Positions 53,297 through 62,731 of a stretch of DNA of 64,000 bases are shown here, piece after piece (position 1 is the stretch's first letter; each line of letters begins with the position of its first letter). Where the stretch lies: NCBI RefSeq assembly GCF_013347965.1, contig NZ_CP048810.1, positions 2,108,001 to 2,172,000 of the forward strand, in the 5' to 3' direction. Under the pieces are notes generated by a model. The model worked only from the letters and a program-made list of their open reading frames with translations. It was not told where the DNA came from and did no database searches. The DNA is from Pseudomonas bijieensis. GTDB lineage: Bacteria > Pseudomonadota > Gammaproteobacteria > Pseudomonadales > Pseudomonadaceae. The position numbers were made by a program, and so were the translations under genes.

Positions 53297-55750
53297 ATGA
53301 AAAAACTCAAACTGGTAATGATCGGCAACGGCATGGCCGGGGTTCGAACCCTCGAGGAGCTGCTCAAGCTGAGCAACGAGCTGTACGACATCACGGTGTT
53401 CGGCGCCGAGCCCCACACCAACTACAACCGCATCCTGCTTTCGCCGGTGCTGGCCGGCGAGCAGACCTTCGAAGAGATCGTACTCAACGACCTGAGCTGG
53501 TACCTGGACAACAACATCAAGCTGCTGCTCAACCGCAAGGTGGTGGAGATCGATCGGGTCAAGCGCCGGGTCATCGCCGAAGACGGCAGCGAAGCCGAAT
53601 ACGATCGCCTGCTGATCGCTACCGGCTCCACGCCTTTCATCCTGCCGATCCCCGGCAACACCCTGGAGGGTGTGATCGGCTACCGCGACATCGCCGACAC
53701 CCAGGCCATGATCAACACCGCCAAGACCCACAAGCACGCCGTGGTGATCGGTGGCGGCTTGCTCGGCCTGGAAGCCGCCAACGGCCTGAAGCTGCGGGGC
53801 ATGGACGTGACCGTGGTGCACCTGGGCGAATGGCTGCTGGAGCGGCAACTGGACAAGACCAGCGGCCAGTTGCTGCAAACCGCCCTGGAAAACCGTGGCC
53901 TGAAATTCCGCCTCAGCGAGCAGACCCAGGCCCTGTACGACGCCGGCAACGGCCGGGTCGGCTCGGTCCAGTTCAAGAACGGTGACATCATCCCCGCCGA
54001 CCTGGTGGTGATGGCCGCCGGCATCCGCCCCAACACCGAGCTGGCGGAAAAGTCCGGCATCCCGTGCAACCGCGGGATCCTGGTCAACGACACTATGCAG
54101 ACCTACGATCCGCGCATCTACGCCATCGGTGAATGCGCCAACCACCGTGGCACCGCCTACGGCCTGGTAGCACCGTTGTTCGAACAGGCCAAGGTCTGCG
54201 CCAACCACCTCGCACAACTGGGCTTCGCCACTTACAAGGGCTCTGTCACTTCGACCAAGTTGAAAGTCACCGGCATCGACCTGTTCTCCGCCGGCGACTT
54301 CATGGGCGGCGAAGGCACCGAAACCATCACCCTCTCCGACCCCATCGGCGGGGTCTACAAAAAGCTGGTGATCAAGGACGACGTGCTGGTCGGCGCCTGT
54401 CTGTACGGCGATACGGCGGACGGTGGTTGGTATTTCCGCCAGATCCGTGAGAACCATGCCATCGGCGAGATCCGCGATCACCTGATGTTCGGGGAAAACG
54501 CCCTGGGCGATGTAGGCCACCAAGGCCAGGACAAAGCCATGAGCATGGCCGACAGCGCCGAAGTCTGCGGCTGCAACGGCGTGTGCAAGGGCACCATCGT
54601 CAAGGCGATCCAGGAACACGGGCTGTTCAGCGTCGATGACGTGAAGAAACACACCAAGGCCGCCAGTTCCTGCGGCTCCTGCGCCGGCCTGGTGGAGCAG
54701 ATCCTGATCAATACCGTCGGCGGTGCGGCGGACGTCAAGCCGAAAAGCGAAAAAGCCATCTGCGGTTGCAGCGACCTCAACCATGGCCAGATCCGCCAGG
54801 CAATCCGCGATCAGCACCTGCTGACCATCGCCGGGGCCATGAGCTACCTGAACTGGCGCACGCCGAACGGCTGCGCCACCTGCCGGCCAGCGCTTAATTA
54901 CTACCTGATTTCCACCTGGCCCGGCGAGGCTCAGGACGATCCACAATCACGCCTGATCAACGAACGCGCCCACGCCAACATCCAGAAAGACGGCACCTAC
55001 TCGGTCGTCCCGCGGATGTGGGGTGGCGTGACCAATCCTGCGGAACTGCGGCGCATCGCCGACGTGGCCGATAAGTACAACGTGCCGATGGTCAAGGTCA
55101 CCGGCGGGCAGCGCATCGATTTGCTGGGGATCAAAAAGCAGGACCTGCCCGGCGTGTGGAAAGACCTCGACATGCCCTCCGGCCACGCCTACGGCAAATC
55201 CATCCGCACCGTGAAAACCTGCGTGGGCAGTGAGTTCTGCCGCTTCGGCACGCAGAACTCGACCCAACTGGGCATCGAGCTGGAACACGACCTGTTCAAC
55301 ATGTGGTCGCCGCACAAGGTGAAGCTGGCCGTCTCCGGTTGCCCACGCAACTGCTCGGAAGCCGGCATCAAGGACGTTGGCATCATCGGCGTCGATTCCG
55401 GCTGGGAGATGTACATCGGCGGCAACGGCGGGATCAAGACCGAAGTGGCCGAGTTTTTCGTCAAGCTCAAGACCGCCGAGGAAGTGCGCGAATACAACGG
55501 CGCCTTCCTGCAGCTGTACCGCGAGGAAGCTTTCTACCTCGAACGCACCGTGCACTACATGCAGCGGGTCGGCATGGAGCACATCAAGAAAGCCGTGCTG
55601 GAAGATCCCGAGCGGCGCAAGGCCCTCCACGAACGCCTGAAGTTTTCCCTCTCGCTGGAGCAAGACCCCTGGAAACAGCGCCTGGAACAGCCACTGCTGA
55701 AAAAAGAGTTTGAAGTCATCCCCGTGAAAAACCTGGAGGTGCCGGCATGA
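53297..55750 (+). CDS. nirB: Assimilatory nitrite reductase large subunit
   Basis: Protein of 817 residues from MKKLKLVMIGNGMAG. It reduces nitrite to ammonium with NAD(P)H. An N-terminal FAD/NAD oxidoreductase region (about 1-400, GNGMAG and VVIGGGLLGLEAANG) is followed by two BFD-type [2Fe-2S] segments (CGCNGVCKG and CGSCAGLV; CGCSDLNHG and CATCRPALN) and the siroheme-[4Fe-4S] domain with CVGSEFCRFG and SGCPRNCSEAG. All cluster cysteines are present. It overlaps nirD by 4 bases. Confidence 0.96.
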   Translation: MKKLKLVMIGNGMAGVRTLEELLKLSNELYDITVFGAEPHTNYNRILLSPVLAGEQTFEEIVLNDLSWYLDNNIKLLLNRKVVEIDRVKRRVIAEDGSEAEYDRLLIATGSTPFILPIPGNTLEGVIGYRDIADTQAMINTAKTHKHAVVIGGGLLGLEAANGLKLRGMDVTVVHLGEWLLERQLDKTSGQLLQTALENRGLKFRLSEQTQALYDAGNGRVGSVQFKNGDIIPADLVVMAAGIRPNTELAEKSGIPCNRGILVNDTMQTYDPRIYAIGECANHRGTAYGLVAPLFEQAKVCANHLAQLGFATYKGSVTSTKLKVTGIDLFSAGDFMGGEGTETITLSDPIGGVYKKLVIKDDVLVGACLYGDTADGGWYFRQIRENHAIGEIRDHLMFGENALGDVGHQGQDKAMSMADSAEVCGCNGVCKGTIVKAIQEHGLFSVDDVKKHTKAASSCGSCAGLVEQILINTVGGAADVKPKSEKAICGCSDLNHGQIRQAIRDQHLLTIAGAMSYLNWRTPNGCATCRPALNYYLISTWPGEAQDDPQSRLINERAHANIQKDGTYSVVPRMWGGVTNPAELRRIADVADKYNVPMVKVTGGQRIDLLGIKKQDLPGVWKDLDMPSGHAYGKSIRTVKTCVGSEFCRFGTQNSTQLGIELEHDLFNMWSPHKVKLAVSGCPRNCSEAGIKDVGIIGVDSGWEMYIGGNGGIKTEVAEFFVKLKTAEEVREYNGAFLQLYREEAFYLERTVHYMQRVGMEHIKKAVLEDPERRKALHERLKFSLSLEQDPWKQRLEQPLLKKEFEVIPVKNLEVPA

Positions 55751-56064
55751 ACTGGTTGGATATCTGCGCACTGGAAGAAATCAACATCCTCGGTTCGCGC
55801 ATCATCAATGGCCCCAAAGGCGATATCGCGATATTCCGCACCAGCGACGATGAAGTGTTCGCCCTCGATGACCGTTGCCCGCACAAGGGCGGCCCGTTGT
55901 CCCAAGGCTTGGTCTACGGCAAGCGCGTGGCCTGCCCGCTGCACAACTGGCAGATCGACCTGGAAAGCGGCCAGGCCCAGGCGCCGGATGTGGGTTGCGC
56001 CCATCATCATTCGGCCCGGGTCGAAAACGGCCGAGTGCAACTGGCCCTGCGGGACGCAAGCTGA
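55747..56064 (+). CDS. nirD: Assimilatory nitrite reductase small subunit
   Basis: Rieske-type protein of 105 residues. The cluster ligands are intact: CPH (Cys44, His46) and CPLH (Cys63, His66). It partners NirB. It overlaps nirB by 4 bases and shares one base with the start of the nitrate reductase gene. Confidence 0.94.
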   Translation: MNWLDICALEEINILGSRIINGPKGDIAIFRTSDDEVFALDDRCPHKGGPLSQGLVYGKRVACPLHNWQIDLESGQAQAPDVGCAHHHSARVENGRVQLALRDAS

Positions 56065-58781
56065 TGAACCGCCAGATCACTGCCTCGACCTGCTGTTATT
56101 GCGGGGTCGGCTGCGGCGTCCTGATCGAGCATGACGACGAGCGCATCCTCGGCGTCAGTGGCGATCCCGCCCATCCAGCCAACTTCGGCAAACTGTGCAG
56201 CAAGGGCTCCACCCTGCACCTGACCGGCGACCTCACCGCCCGCGCCCTCTACCCCGAACTGCGCCTGGGCAAAGGTCTGGCCCGGGCCCGCAGCGACTGG
56301 GACAGCGCCCTGGATCACGCCGCCAGCGTCTTCGCCGAGACCATCGCCGAACACGGCCCCGACAGCGTGGCGTTCTACATCTCCGGCCAATTGCTCACCG
56401 AGGATTACTACGCCTTCAACAAACTCGCCCGGGCATTGGTGGGCACCAACAACATCGACAGCAATTCGCGGCTGTGCATGTCCTCCGCCGTGGTGGGCTA
56501 CAAGCGCAGCCTCGGCGCCGACGCCCCACCTTGCAGCTACGAAGACCTGGAACTGAGCGACTGCGTGATGATCGTCGGCAGTAACATGGCCTACGCTCAC
56601 CCCATCCTCTTTCGTCGTCTCGAAGAGGCGAAATCCCGCCGACCGCAGATGAAAGTCATCGTCATCGACCCGCGGCGCACCGACACCTGCGACCTGGCGG
56701 ACCTGCACCTGGCGATCCTGCCCGGTACCGATGTCGCCTTGTTCCATGGGATTTTGCACCTGCTGCTGTGGGAAGACTGGGTCGACCGCGACTTCATCAA
56801 GGCCCATACCGAAGGCCTGGCGGACCTGAAGAACCTGGTACGCGACTACACCCCGGCGATGGTCGCGCAGTTGTGCGGCATCAGCGTCGAACAACTGCAC
56901 CAGTGCGCCGAATGGGTCGGTACCTCGCCGAGCTTCCTGTCCCTGTGGTGCATGGGCTTGAACCAGTCCACCGCCGGCAGCGCCAAGAACAGCGCGCTGA
57001 TCAACCTGCACTTGGCCACCGGGCAGATCGGGCGGCCGGGCGCGGGGCCCTTCTCGCTGACCGGTCAACCCAACGCCATGGGCGGACGGGAAACCGGCAG
57101 CCTGTCGAACCTGCTGCCGGGCCATCGCGAAGCCGCCAACCCGGAACATCGCGCCGAAGTCGCCCGCTATTGGGGCGTCGAGCAATTGCCCGCCACCATC
57201 GGTTTGAGCGCCATCGAGCTGTTCGAGCAGGTTCGCAGTGGCAAGATCAAGGCCTTGTGGATCGCCTGCACCAACCCAGCCCAATCGATGCCAGACCAGA
57301 CGGCGGTACGTGAAGCGCTGCAAGCTTGCCCATTCGTGGTGTTGCAGGAAGCCTTCCGCACCACCGAGACCGCTGCCTTTGCCGACCTGCTGCTGCCGGC
57401 GGCCAGTTGGGGCGAGAAAGAAGGCTCGGTGACCAACTCCGAACGGCGTATTTCCCACGTCCGTCGGGCCATCGGCGCACCGGGGGAGGCTCGTGCGGAC
57501 TGGGCAATCACAGTGGATTTCGCACAACGCCTGGAGAAACGCCTGCGGCCGGGGCAGCCCAGCCTGTTTGCCTTTGCAGCCCCAGCCGAACTGTTCGATG
57601 AATACAAACAACTGACCCGCGGCCGTGACCTGGACTTGTCCGGCATCAGCCATGCCCTGATCGATCAACTCGGCCCGCAACAATGGCCCTTCCCCGAGGG
57701 TGCGACGGTCGGAACGGCTCGCCTGTACATGGACGGGATTTTCCCTACCGACAGCGGCCGGGCACGGTTTGTGGCCGACCCCTATCGCGCCGCCAAGGAA
57801 CTGCGTGACGCCCGCTACCCATTGACGCTGAACACCGGTCGCTTGCGTGACCAGTGGCACGGCATGAGCCGCACCGGTACCGCCGCGCAGTTGTTCGGTC
57901 ATGTGAACGAAGCGGTACTCAGCCTGCATCCCGACGAACTGCTCCGGCATCGCCTGCAGGCGGGCGACCTGGTCAACCTCAAGAGCCGTCGCGGCAGCGT
58001 GATCGTGGCCGTGGACAGCGACGACAGCGTACGCCCTGGCCAGGCGTTCCTGCCCATGCACTGGGGCGATCGGTTCCTCAAGGGCGGGGTCAATACCCTG
58101 ACTCAACCGGCCTTCGATCCGTTGTCGAAACAACCGGAACTCAAACACAGCGGTGTGCGCCTGGAACCGGTGAACCTGCCTTGGCAGCTTTTCGCCCTGA
58201 TCGAAGGCGATGTTCAACAGCATCTGGAGGCGCTGCGGCCCCTGTGTGAGGCGTTTTCCTACGTCAGCCTGAGCCTGACCGGCCGTGAGCGTCCCGCGTT
58301 GCTGATTCGCGCGGCCAGCGCTGTTGCCCCCGAACCGCAGCTGCTCCAGGCGATCGACGAGCAATTGGGCCTGATCGATGGGCCGGTACTGGCCTATGAC
58401 GATCCCCGTCGCTCTATCGGTAAACGGGTTCGAATCGAAAACGGCCGCATCACCGCCATTCGCCTGGCTGGCGAAACCCTGGCTCGGCACTGGCTGCAGA
58501 ACCTGTGGCTGGAAGGTCGTGCCGATGAACAACTGCGACGCTGGCTGCTGGCGCCTCTGAGCGCGCCGCCGGGCAATGTCGGCGCCACGACGGGGGGCAG
58601 CAAAACGCTGTGCAACTGCATGAACGTCAGCCAGCGTGCGATCTGTGCAGGCATTGAACGTGGTCTGGACTTGCAGGGACTCAAACAGGAACTGGGCTGT
58701 GGCACGCAATGCGGCTCCTGCGTACCGGAAATCAAGCGCCTGCTGGTTGCCACTGCGCAACCACTGGCGGCTATCTCGTGA
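56064..58781 (+). CDS. nasC: Assimilatory nitrate reductase, catalytic subunit
   Basis: Protein of 905 residues that reduces nitrate to nitrite. The N-terminal [4Fe-4S] site is C-x2-C-x3-C (Cys10, Cys13, Cys17) plus a Cys near 45. The molybdopterin-guanine dinucleotide domains follow, and a C-terminal BFD-type [2Fe-2S] domain (CNCMNVS and CGTQCGSCVPE) serves as an electron entry point. No signal peptide is present, as expected for a cytoplasmic enzyme. Read from MNRQITAST; a longer frame overlaps nirD. Confidence 0.94.
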   Translation: MNRQITASTCCYCGVGCGVLIEHDDERILGVSGDPAHPANFGKLCSKGSTLHLTGDLTARALYPELRLGKGLARARSDWDSALDHAASVFAETIAEHGPDSVAFYISGQLLTEDYYAFNKLARALVGTNNIDSNSRLCMSSAVVGYKRSLGADAPPCSYEDLELSDCVMIVGSNMAYAHPILFRRLEEAKSRRPQMKVIVIDPRRTDTCDLADLHLAILPGTDVALFHGILHLLLWEDWVDRDFIKAHTEGLADLKNLVRDYTPAMVAQLCGISVEQLHQCAEWVGTSPSFLSLWCMGLNQSTAGSAKNSALINLHLATGQIGRPGAGPFSLTGQPNAMGGRETGSLSNLLPGHREAANPEHRAEVARYWGVEQLPATIGLSAIELFEQVRSGKIKALWIACTNPAQSMPDQTAVREALQACPFVVLQEAFRTTETAAFADLLLPAASWGEKEGSVTNSERRISHVRRAIGAPGEARADWAITVDFAQRLEKRLRPGQPSLFAFAAPAELFDEYKQLTRGRDLDLSGISHALIDQLGPQQWPFPEGATVGTARLYMDGIFPTDSGRARFVADPYRAAKELRDARYPLTLNTGRLRDQWHGMSRTGTAAQLFGHVNEAVLSLHPDELLRHRLQAGDLVNLKSRRGSVIVAVDSDDSVRPGQAFLPMHWGDRFLKGGVNTLTQPAFDPLSKQPELKHSGVRLEPVNLPWQLFALIEGDVQQHLEALRPLCEAFSYVSLSLTGRERPALLIRAASAVAPEPQLLQAIDEQLGLIDGPVLAYDDPRRSIGKRVRIENGRITAIRLAGETLARHWLQNLWLEGRADEQLRRWLLAPLSAPPGNVGATTGGSKTLCNCMNVSQRAICAGIERGLDLQGLKQELGCGTQCGSCVPEIKRLLVATAQPLAAIS

Positions 58782-58791
58782 GGAAAACACT

Positions 58792-59547
58792 ATGAACGCA
58801 AAAGTCTGGCTGGTGGGTGCGGGTCCCGGTGACCCTGAGTTGCTGACCCTCAAAGCCGTGCGCGCCCTGGGTGAGGCCGACGTGGTGTTGATCGACGATC
58901 TGGTCAATACCGCAGTGCTGGAGCATTGCCCCGATGCGCGCATCATTGCCGTCGGCAAGCGCGGCGGCTGCCGCTCCACGCCCCAGGCGTTCATTCATCG
59001 ATTGATGCTGCGCTATGCTCGCCAGGGCAAATGCGTGGTGCGTCTCAAGGGCGGCGACCCCTGCATCTTCGGTCGCGGCGGTGAAGAAGCCCAATGGCTG
59101 CGCGAGCATGGCGTCGAGGTCGAACTGGTCAATGGCATCACCGCCGGCCTCGCGGGGGCGACCCAGTGCGATATTCCACTGACTCTGCGCGGGGTTGCTC
59201 GGGGCGTGACGTTGGTGACGGCCCACACCCAGGATGGCAGCAGCCTGAACTGGCAAGCCTTGGCACAAAGCGGCACGACGCTGGTGGTGTACATGGGCGT
59301 GGCGAAACTGAGCGAGATTCGTGAGCAATTGCTGGCCGGCGGCCTGGCGGCGAATACGCCAGTGGCCATGATCGAAAACGCCTCCCTGCCCCATCAGCGT
59401 GATTGCCGCAGTGACCTGGCTTCGATGGAAGCCGATGCAGGCACCTTTCAACTCAAGAGCCCGGCAATCCTGGTGATTGGCGCAGTGGCAGGCGCGACCG
59501 AATGTGCAGGGTCGCAGCCTTCGTGGGTTCAGGCTTCGGCGCTGTAA
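58792..59547 (+). CDS. cobA: Uroporphyrinogen-III C-methyltransferase
   Basis: SAM-dependent enzyme of 251 residues that makes precorrin-2, the precursor of siroheme needed by NirB. Motifs are VGAGPGDPELLTLKA, VRLKGGDPCIFGRGGEE and VYMGVAKL. Ten bases after the nitrate reductase gene, so part of the same operon. It is a single-domain enzyme, without the CysG dehydrogenase part. Confidence 0.95.
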   Translation: MNAKVWLVGAGPGDPELLTLKAVRALGEADVVLIDDLVNTAVLEHCPDARIIAVGKRGGCRSTPQAFIHRLMLRYARQGKCVVRLKGGDPCIFGRGGEEAQWLREHGVEVELVNGITAGLAGATQCDIPLTLRGVARGVTLVTAHTQDGSSLNWQALAQSGTTLVVYMGVAKLSEIREQLLAGGLAANTPVAMIENASLPHQRDCRSDLASMEADAGTFQLKSPAILVIGAVAGATECAGSQPSWVQASAL

Positions 59548-59570
59548 CAAACAACACCCAACCACCGAAC

Positions 59571-59663
59571 CTGTGGGAGCAAAGCTTGCTCGCGATAGCG
59601 GTGTGTCAGCCCATATGAATGTTGCTGGCCCTACCCCATCGCGAGCAAGCTTTGCTCCCACAG
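59571..59663. repeat. REP pair, variant core
   Basis: Two opposed REP copies (GTGGGAGCAAAGCTTGCTCGCG and inverse) lie between the convergent cobA and oprF genes. Confidence 0.9.
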
Positions 59664-59727
59664 GTTCGGTGTTTTAAGCAGCCACACTGTGGCGACACCA
59701 AGGCTCTTTCAATAAATCGCAGGCAAA

Positions 59728-59755
59728 GAAAAGCCCGGCCTAAGCCGGGCTTTTC
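59728..59755. terminator. Bidirectional terminator between cobA and oprF
   Basis: AAAAGCCCGGC, a short loop and GCCGGGCTTTT form a strong hairpin with A and T tracts on both sides, 17 bases after the oprF stop. Confidence 0.94.
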
Positions 59756-59771
59756 CAAAGCTGTGGGCTAA

Positions 59772-60806
59772 TTACTTAGCTTGGGCTTCAACCTGCGCTT
59801 CTACGCGACGGTTAACTGCACGACCAGCTTCAGTGGCGTTGTCAGCAACTGGGCGGGATTCGCCGTAGCCAACAGACTGAACGCGGGACGATTCAACACC
59901 GTACTGGTTGGTCAGAACTTGCTTAACGGCGTTTGCACGACGCTCAGACAGTTTCTGGTTGTAAGCGTCAGGACCGACGGAGTCAGTGTGACCTTCAACA
60001 GTAGTGGTGGTGGATGGGTACTGCTTCATGAAGTCAGCCAGGTTCTTGATATCGCCGTAGCTGTTAGGCTTGACGACCGACTTGTCGAAGTCGAACTTGA
60101 CGTCCAGCTCAACACGAACGACTTCAGCAACAGCTGGGCAGCCATCAGCGTCAACGGTTACGTTGGCTGGGGTGTCAGGGCACTTGTCGACGTTGTCGCA
60201 GACGCCATCGTTGTCGCTGTCGGAGCAGACTTCAGCCGGAGCTGGAACTGGAGCAGCGGCAGGCTTGGAACCGCCACCGAAGTTCACACCGATACCGACG
60301 CTTGGAGCCCACTCGGTGTCGCCCTGGTCGATGTTGTACTGAGCTTCAACGCCAGCACGGGCGTAGAAGTTCTCGGTGAAGTACAGCTTGGCACCGCCGC
60401 CAACGTTGGCGAAGGTGGAACGGTTACGACCGTTGCTGCCATTCTGGTCGATGCTCTGGTCCGAGAAACCGGCAGAGACGTAAGGACGCAGCATGTCGCC
60501 TGGGTTGTTGAAGTGGTACAGAGCGTCCAGAGCGGTGTTGGCGCCTTTGACGTTGGTGCCGTCGTCAGTACGGGCGTTGTGCACTTCGTCGTAGGCCAGA
60601 CGCAGTTCAACGTCGTCGGTCAGGAAGTAACCAACCGAACCGCCGAACAGGTTGCCGTTGTTCTTGAAGTTACGAGCGCTGTCGAATTGTTCTTTCTTGG
60701 CGAAGCCTTCGATTTCAACTGCGCCTTGGCCTTGTGCCAGAGCGCCGAACGAAGTGGCAGCAATCAAAGAACCAATGGCAAAGCCCAAGGTGTTTTTCAG
60801 TTTCAT
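59772..60806 (-). CDS. oprF: OprF, major outer membrane porin
   Basis: Protein of 344 residues with a signal peptide ending near GALA (about 24), an N-terminal eight-strand barrel, a proline- and alanine-rich linker, a cysteine-containing loop (CSDSDNDGVCDNVDKCPD) and a C-terminal OmpA peptidoglycan-binding domain (VEGHTDSVGPDAYNQKLSERR). It anchors the outer membrane and acts as a low-efficiency porin. It lies 107 bases downstream of sigX, which is known to drive its transcription in Pseudomonas. Confidence 0.98.
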   Translation of the reverse strand: MKLKNTLGFAIGSLIAATSFGALAQGQGAVEIEGFAKKEQFDSARNFKNNGNLFGGSVGYFLTDDVELRLAYDEVHNARTDDGTNVKGANTALDALYHFNNPGDMLRPYVSAGFSDQSIDQNGSNGRNRSTFANVGGGAKLYFTENFYARAGVEAQYNIDQGDTEWAPSVGIGVNFGGGSKPAAAPVPAPAEVCSDSDNDGVCDNVDKCPDTPANVTVDADGCPAVAEVVRVELDVKFDFDKSVVKPNSYGDIKNLADFMKQYPSTTTTVEGHTDSVGPDAYNQKLSERRANAVKQVLTNQYGVESSRVQSVGYGESRPVADNATEAGRAVNRRVEAQVEAQAK

Positions 60807-60913
60807 CCGTTAAATCCCCATCTGGTGATTGTGAAGCAGTCCCGCAAACCGGGGGACAACTCGGCGGCAAGTCTATCAGAACTTGCCTACACGTAAGAGA
60901 TATTTGCGCCGAA

Positions 60914-61504
60914 CTAAGTTTCAGCAATGCCCGCAAATTTCTCACGCAATTTGTCTAGAGCGCGCTTGTAACGCATTTTTGTCGCGCTCAAACCCATATG
61001 CATTATGTCTGCGATCTCCTGGAATTCCAGCTCTGCGACAAATCGTAGCACCAGAATCTCCCGATCGATCGGGTTCACATGGACCAGCCAGCGATCGAGT
61101 CCACCCTTTTCCTCGGGCTTGGGCGCCTTGTCTTCAGACGCTTCCTCGAGAGGGTCCAGGCTCAACGCGTCCATCAAGCGACGCTTTCGCCGTTCCTTGC
61201 GATACTGCGTGATGCATTCGTTGTACGTGATGCTGTAGAGCCAGGTCTTGAACTTCGATTTCCCCTCGAAGTTCTTCAGGCCATACAGCACCTTCAACAT
61301 CACCTCCTGACAGACATCATCAGCGTCGCGATCGTTCCCGAGATATCGTGCACAAACGTTAAATAATGTCCTCTGGTAACGGCGCATCAATTCTTCGTAT
61401 GCACGCGTTACGTGGAATAACTCCGTATGCGCGCGCGCGACCAACTCCTCATCGGAGAGATCACGGGGGTCGTAGCGCGTGGATAGCGATTGGGGTTTGT
61501 TCAA
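60914..61504 (-). CDS. sigX: SigX, ECF sigma factor
   Basis: Protein of 196 residues. Region 2 (about 30-100, with DADDVCQEVMLKVLYGL) and region 4 (about 140-190, with EFQEIADIMHMGLSATKMRY) are clear. No anti-sigma gene is adjacent, as is usual for SigX. It controls oprF and genes of membrane fatty acid homeostasis. Confidence 0.96.
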   Translation of the reverse strand: MNKPQSLSTRYDPRDLSDEELVARAHTELFHVTRAYEELMRRYQRTLFNVCARYLGNDRDADDVCQEVMLKVLYGLKNFEGKSKFKTWLYSITYNECITQYRKERRKRRLMDALSLDPLEEASEDKAPKPEEKGGLDRWLVHVNPIDREILVLRFVAELEFQEIADIMHMGLSATKMRYKRALDKLREKFAGIAET

Positions 61505-61595
61505 AACAAGTCGGGCCGACAGTCTAGGTCAATGTGCGCCGCAGCCTGCCGTATCGGGCATTTTGCGGCGGCATACATTAGCAGGGTTTGCCGGG

Positions 61596-62426
61596 TTAGC
61601 GGCTACTCACATGCTGTTCCAGCAGGATCCGATTGGAAAGCGACACCAGTTCGCCCTCCTCGGTCAGCAATGTGGTTTTCACCGTGCCGATCTCTTCGAT
61701 CTGGCCTTCGACCTCGCCAACACGCACTTGTTGCCCAACCTCATACAATTCACGCACATAGATTCCCGCCAGGATCTGCCCGGCGATTTCACGACTTCCC
61801 AATCCCATTGCCAGGGCAATCGCCAGACCAACGGTAATCAATACGATCACGATCACGTGGTTGAGCAGGTCAGTCTTGACCTCCAACTGGCTGATCGCTA
61901 CCGAAATACTGATGATGATCACCAGGCCCTGGGCAATTCGCCCTACGCCCGCGGCGTAATCCAGCCCGACGCCCTCAGCGGCACCGCGCACCAGCCCGTT
62001 GGCCAGCTGCGCCAGCAGAACACCGACCAGCAGTACCAGCGCGGCACCAAAAACCTTCGGCAAGTACAGCGCAAGCATGTCGAGCGTAGCCGAAACTCGC
62101 TCAAGGCCAAGGGATTCCGCAGCCGAAACCAGGAAAATCAGCAGTACGAACCAATACACGATCTTGCCGACCAGGGTCGAGATCGGTACCTGGATGCCGC
62201 CACGGGACAACAGTTTGGTCAGGCCGGTGCCGCCCATCAGGCGGTCGAGACCCAGTTTGGCGAGCAGCTTGGACAGCAGCGTGTCCAGCAGCTTGGCCAC
62301 GACAAAACCCAGCAACAGCACCACCAGGGCGCCGAACAGGTTCGGGATGAAGTTAGCCACCTTGGTCCACAACGCAGTCATTGCCGTGACGAGGCTCTGG
62401 GTCCAGAGATCAAGTTCCATATTCAA
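61596..62426 (-). CDS. cmpX: CmpX, MscS-type mechanosensitive channel protein
   Basis: Protein of 276 residues with about four to five transmembrane segments and a C-terminal MscS-like region (GLAIALAMGLGSREIAGQIL and VGEVEGQIEEIGTVKTTLL). It affects SigX activity in Pseudomonas. It overlaps crfX by 4 bases. Confidence 0.9.
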   Translation of the reverse strand: MNMELDLWTQSLVTAMTALWTKVANFIPNLFGALVVLLLGFVVAKLLDTLLSKLLAKLGLDRLMGGTGLTKLLSRGGIQVPISTLVGKIVYWFVLLIFLVSAAESLGLERVSATLDMLALYLPKVFGAALVLLVGVLLAQLANGLVRGAAEGVGLDYAAGVGRIAQGLVIIISISVAISQLEVKTDLLNHVIVIVLITVGLAIALAMGLGSREIAGQILAGIYVRELYEVGQQVRVGEVEGQIEEIGTVKTTLLTEEGELVSLSNRILLEQHVSSR

Positions 62427-62668
62427 TCAGCCTTATCAGCGGTGCGAGTAACAGGTTTACGGCGGGAAACCGGCGAGACATGGGCCGATCCGTTATTCAG
62501 GGCGATCATCAGCGCAGGCAACCAGCGGCCCAGCAGGCTGAACAGATCGCCCGCACCGACCTGGCGGTTGGCGGTTTTCAGTACACGTCCCAGGCACGCA
62601 TCATCATCCCGGCTGGACGGCGAAGCCTTGAGCATGTCGCGCAAAGACTGTTCAAACGGATCGTGCAT
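62423..62668 (-). CDS. crfX: CrfX, small protein of the sigX cluster
   Basis: Protein of 81 residues from MHDPFEQSLRDMLK, polar at both ends with a short hydrophobic middle (LFSLLGRWLPALMIAL). Function unknown; it occurs between cmaX and cmpX in the P. fluorescens group. The assignment rests on position and on the typical start. Confidence 0.8.
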   Translation of the reverse strand: MHDPFEQSLRDMLKASPSSRDDDACLGRVLKTANRQVGAGDLFSLLGRWLPALMIALNNGSAHVSPVSRRKPVTRTADKAD

Positions 62669-62731
62669 ACGCACCTCTCGTGATGTCTGTGGAAGACGCG
62701 ATCAAATTTCGTCGGGTCACATGAAACCCCA

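Noticed and set aside
56007..58994. Very long minus-strand open frame (995 codons) opposite the nitrate reductase gene
   Set aside because: Mirror frame of a motif-complete gene. The same holds for the long antisense frames opposite xdhA, xdhB, the nitrate transporter and nirB.
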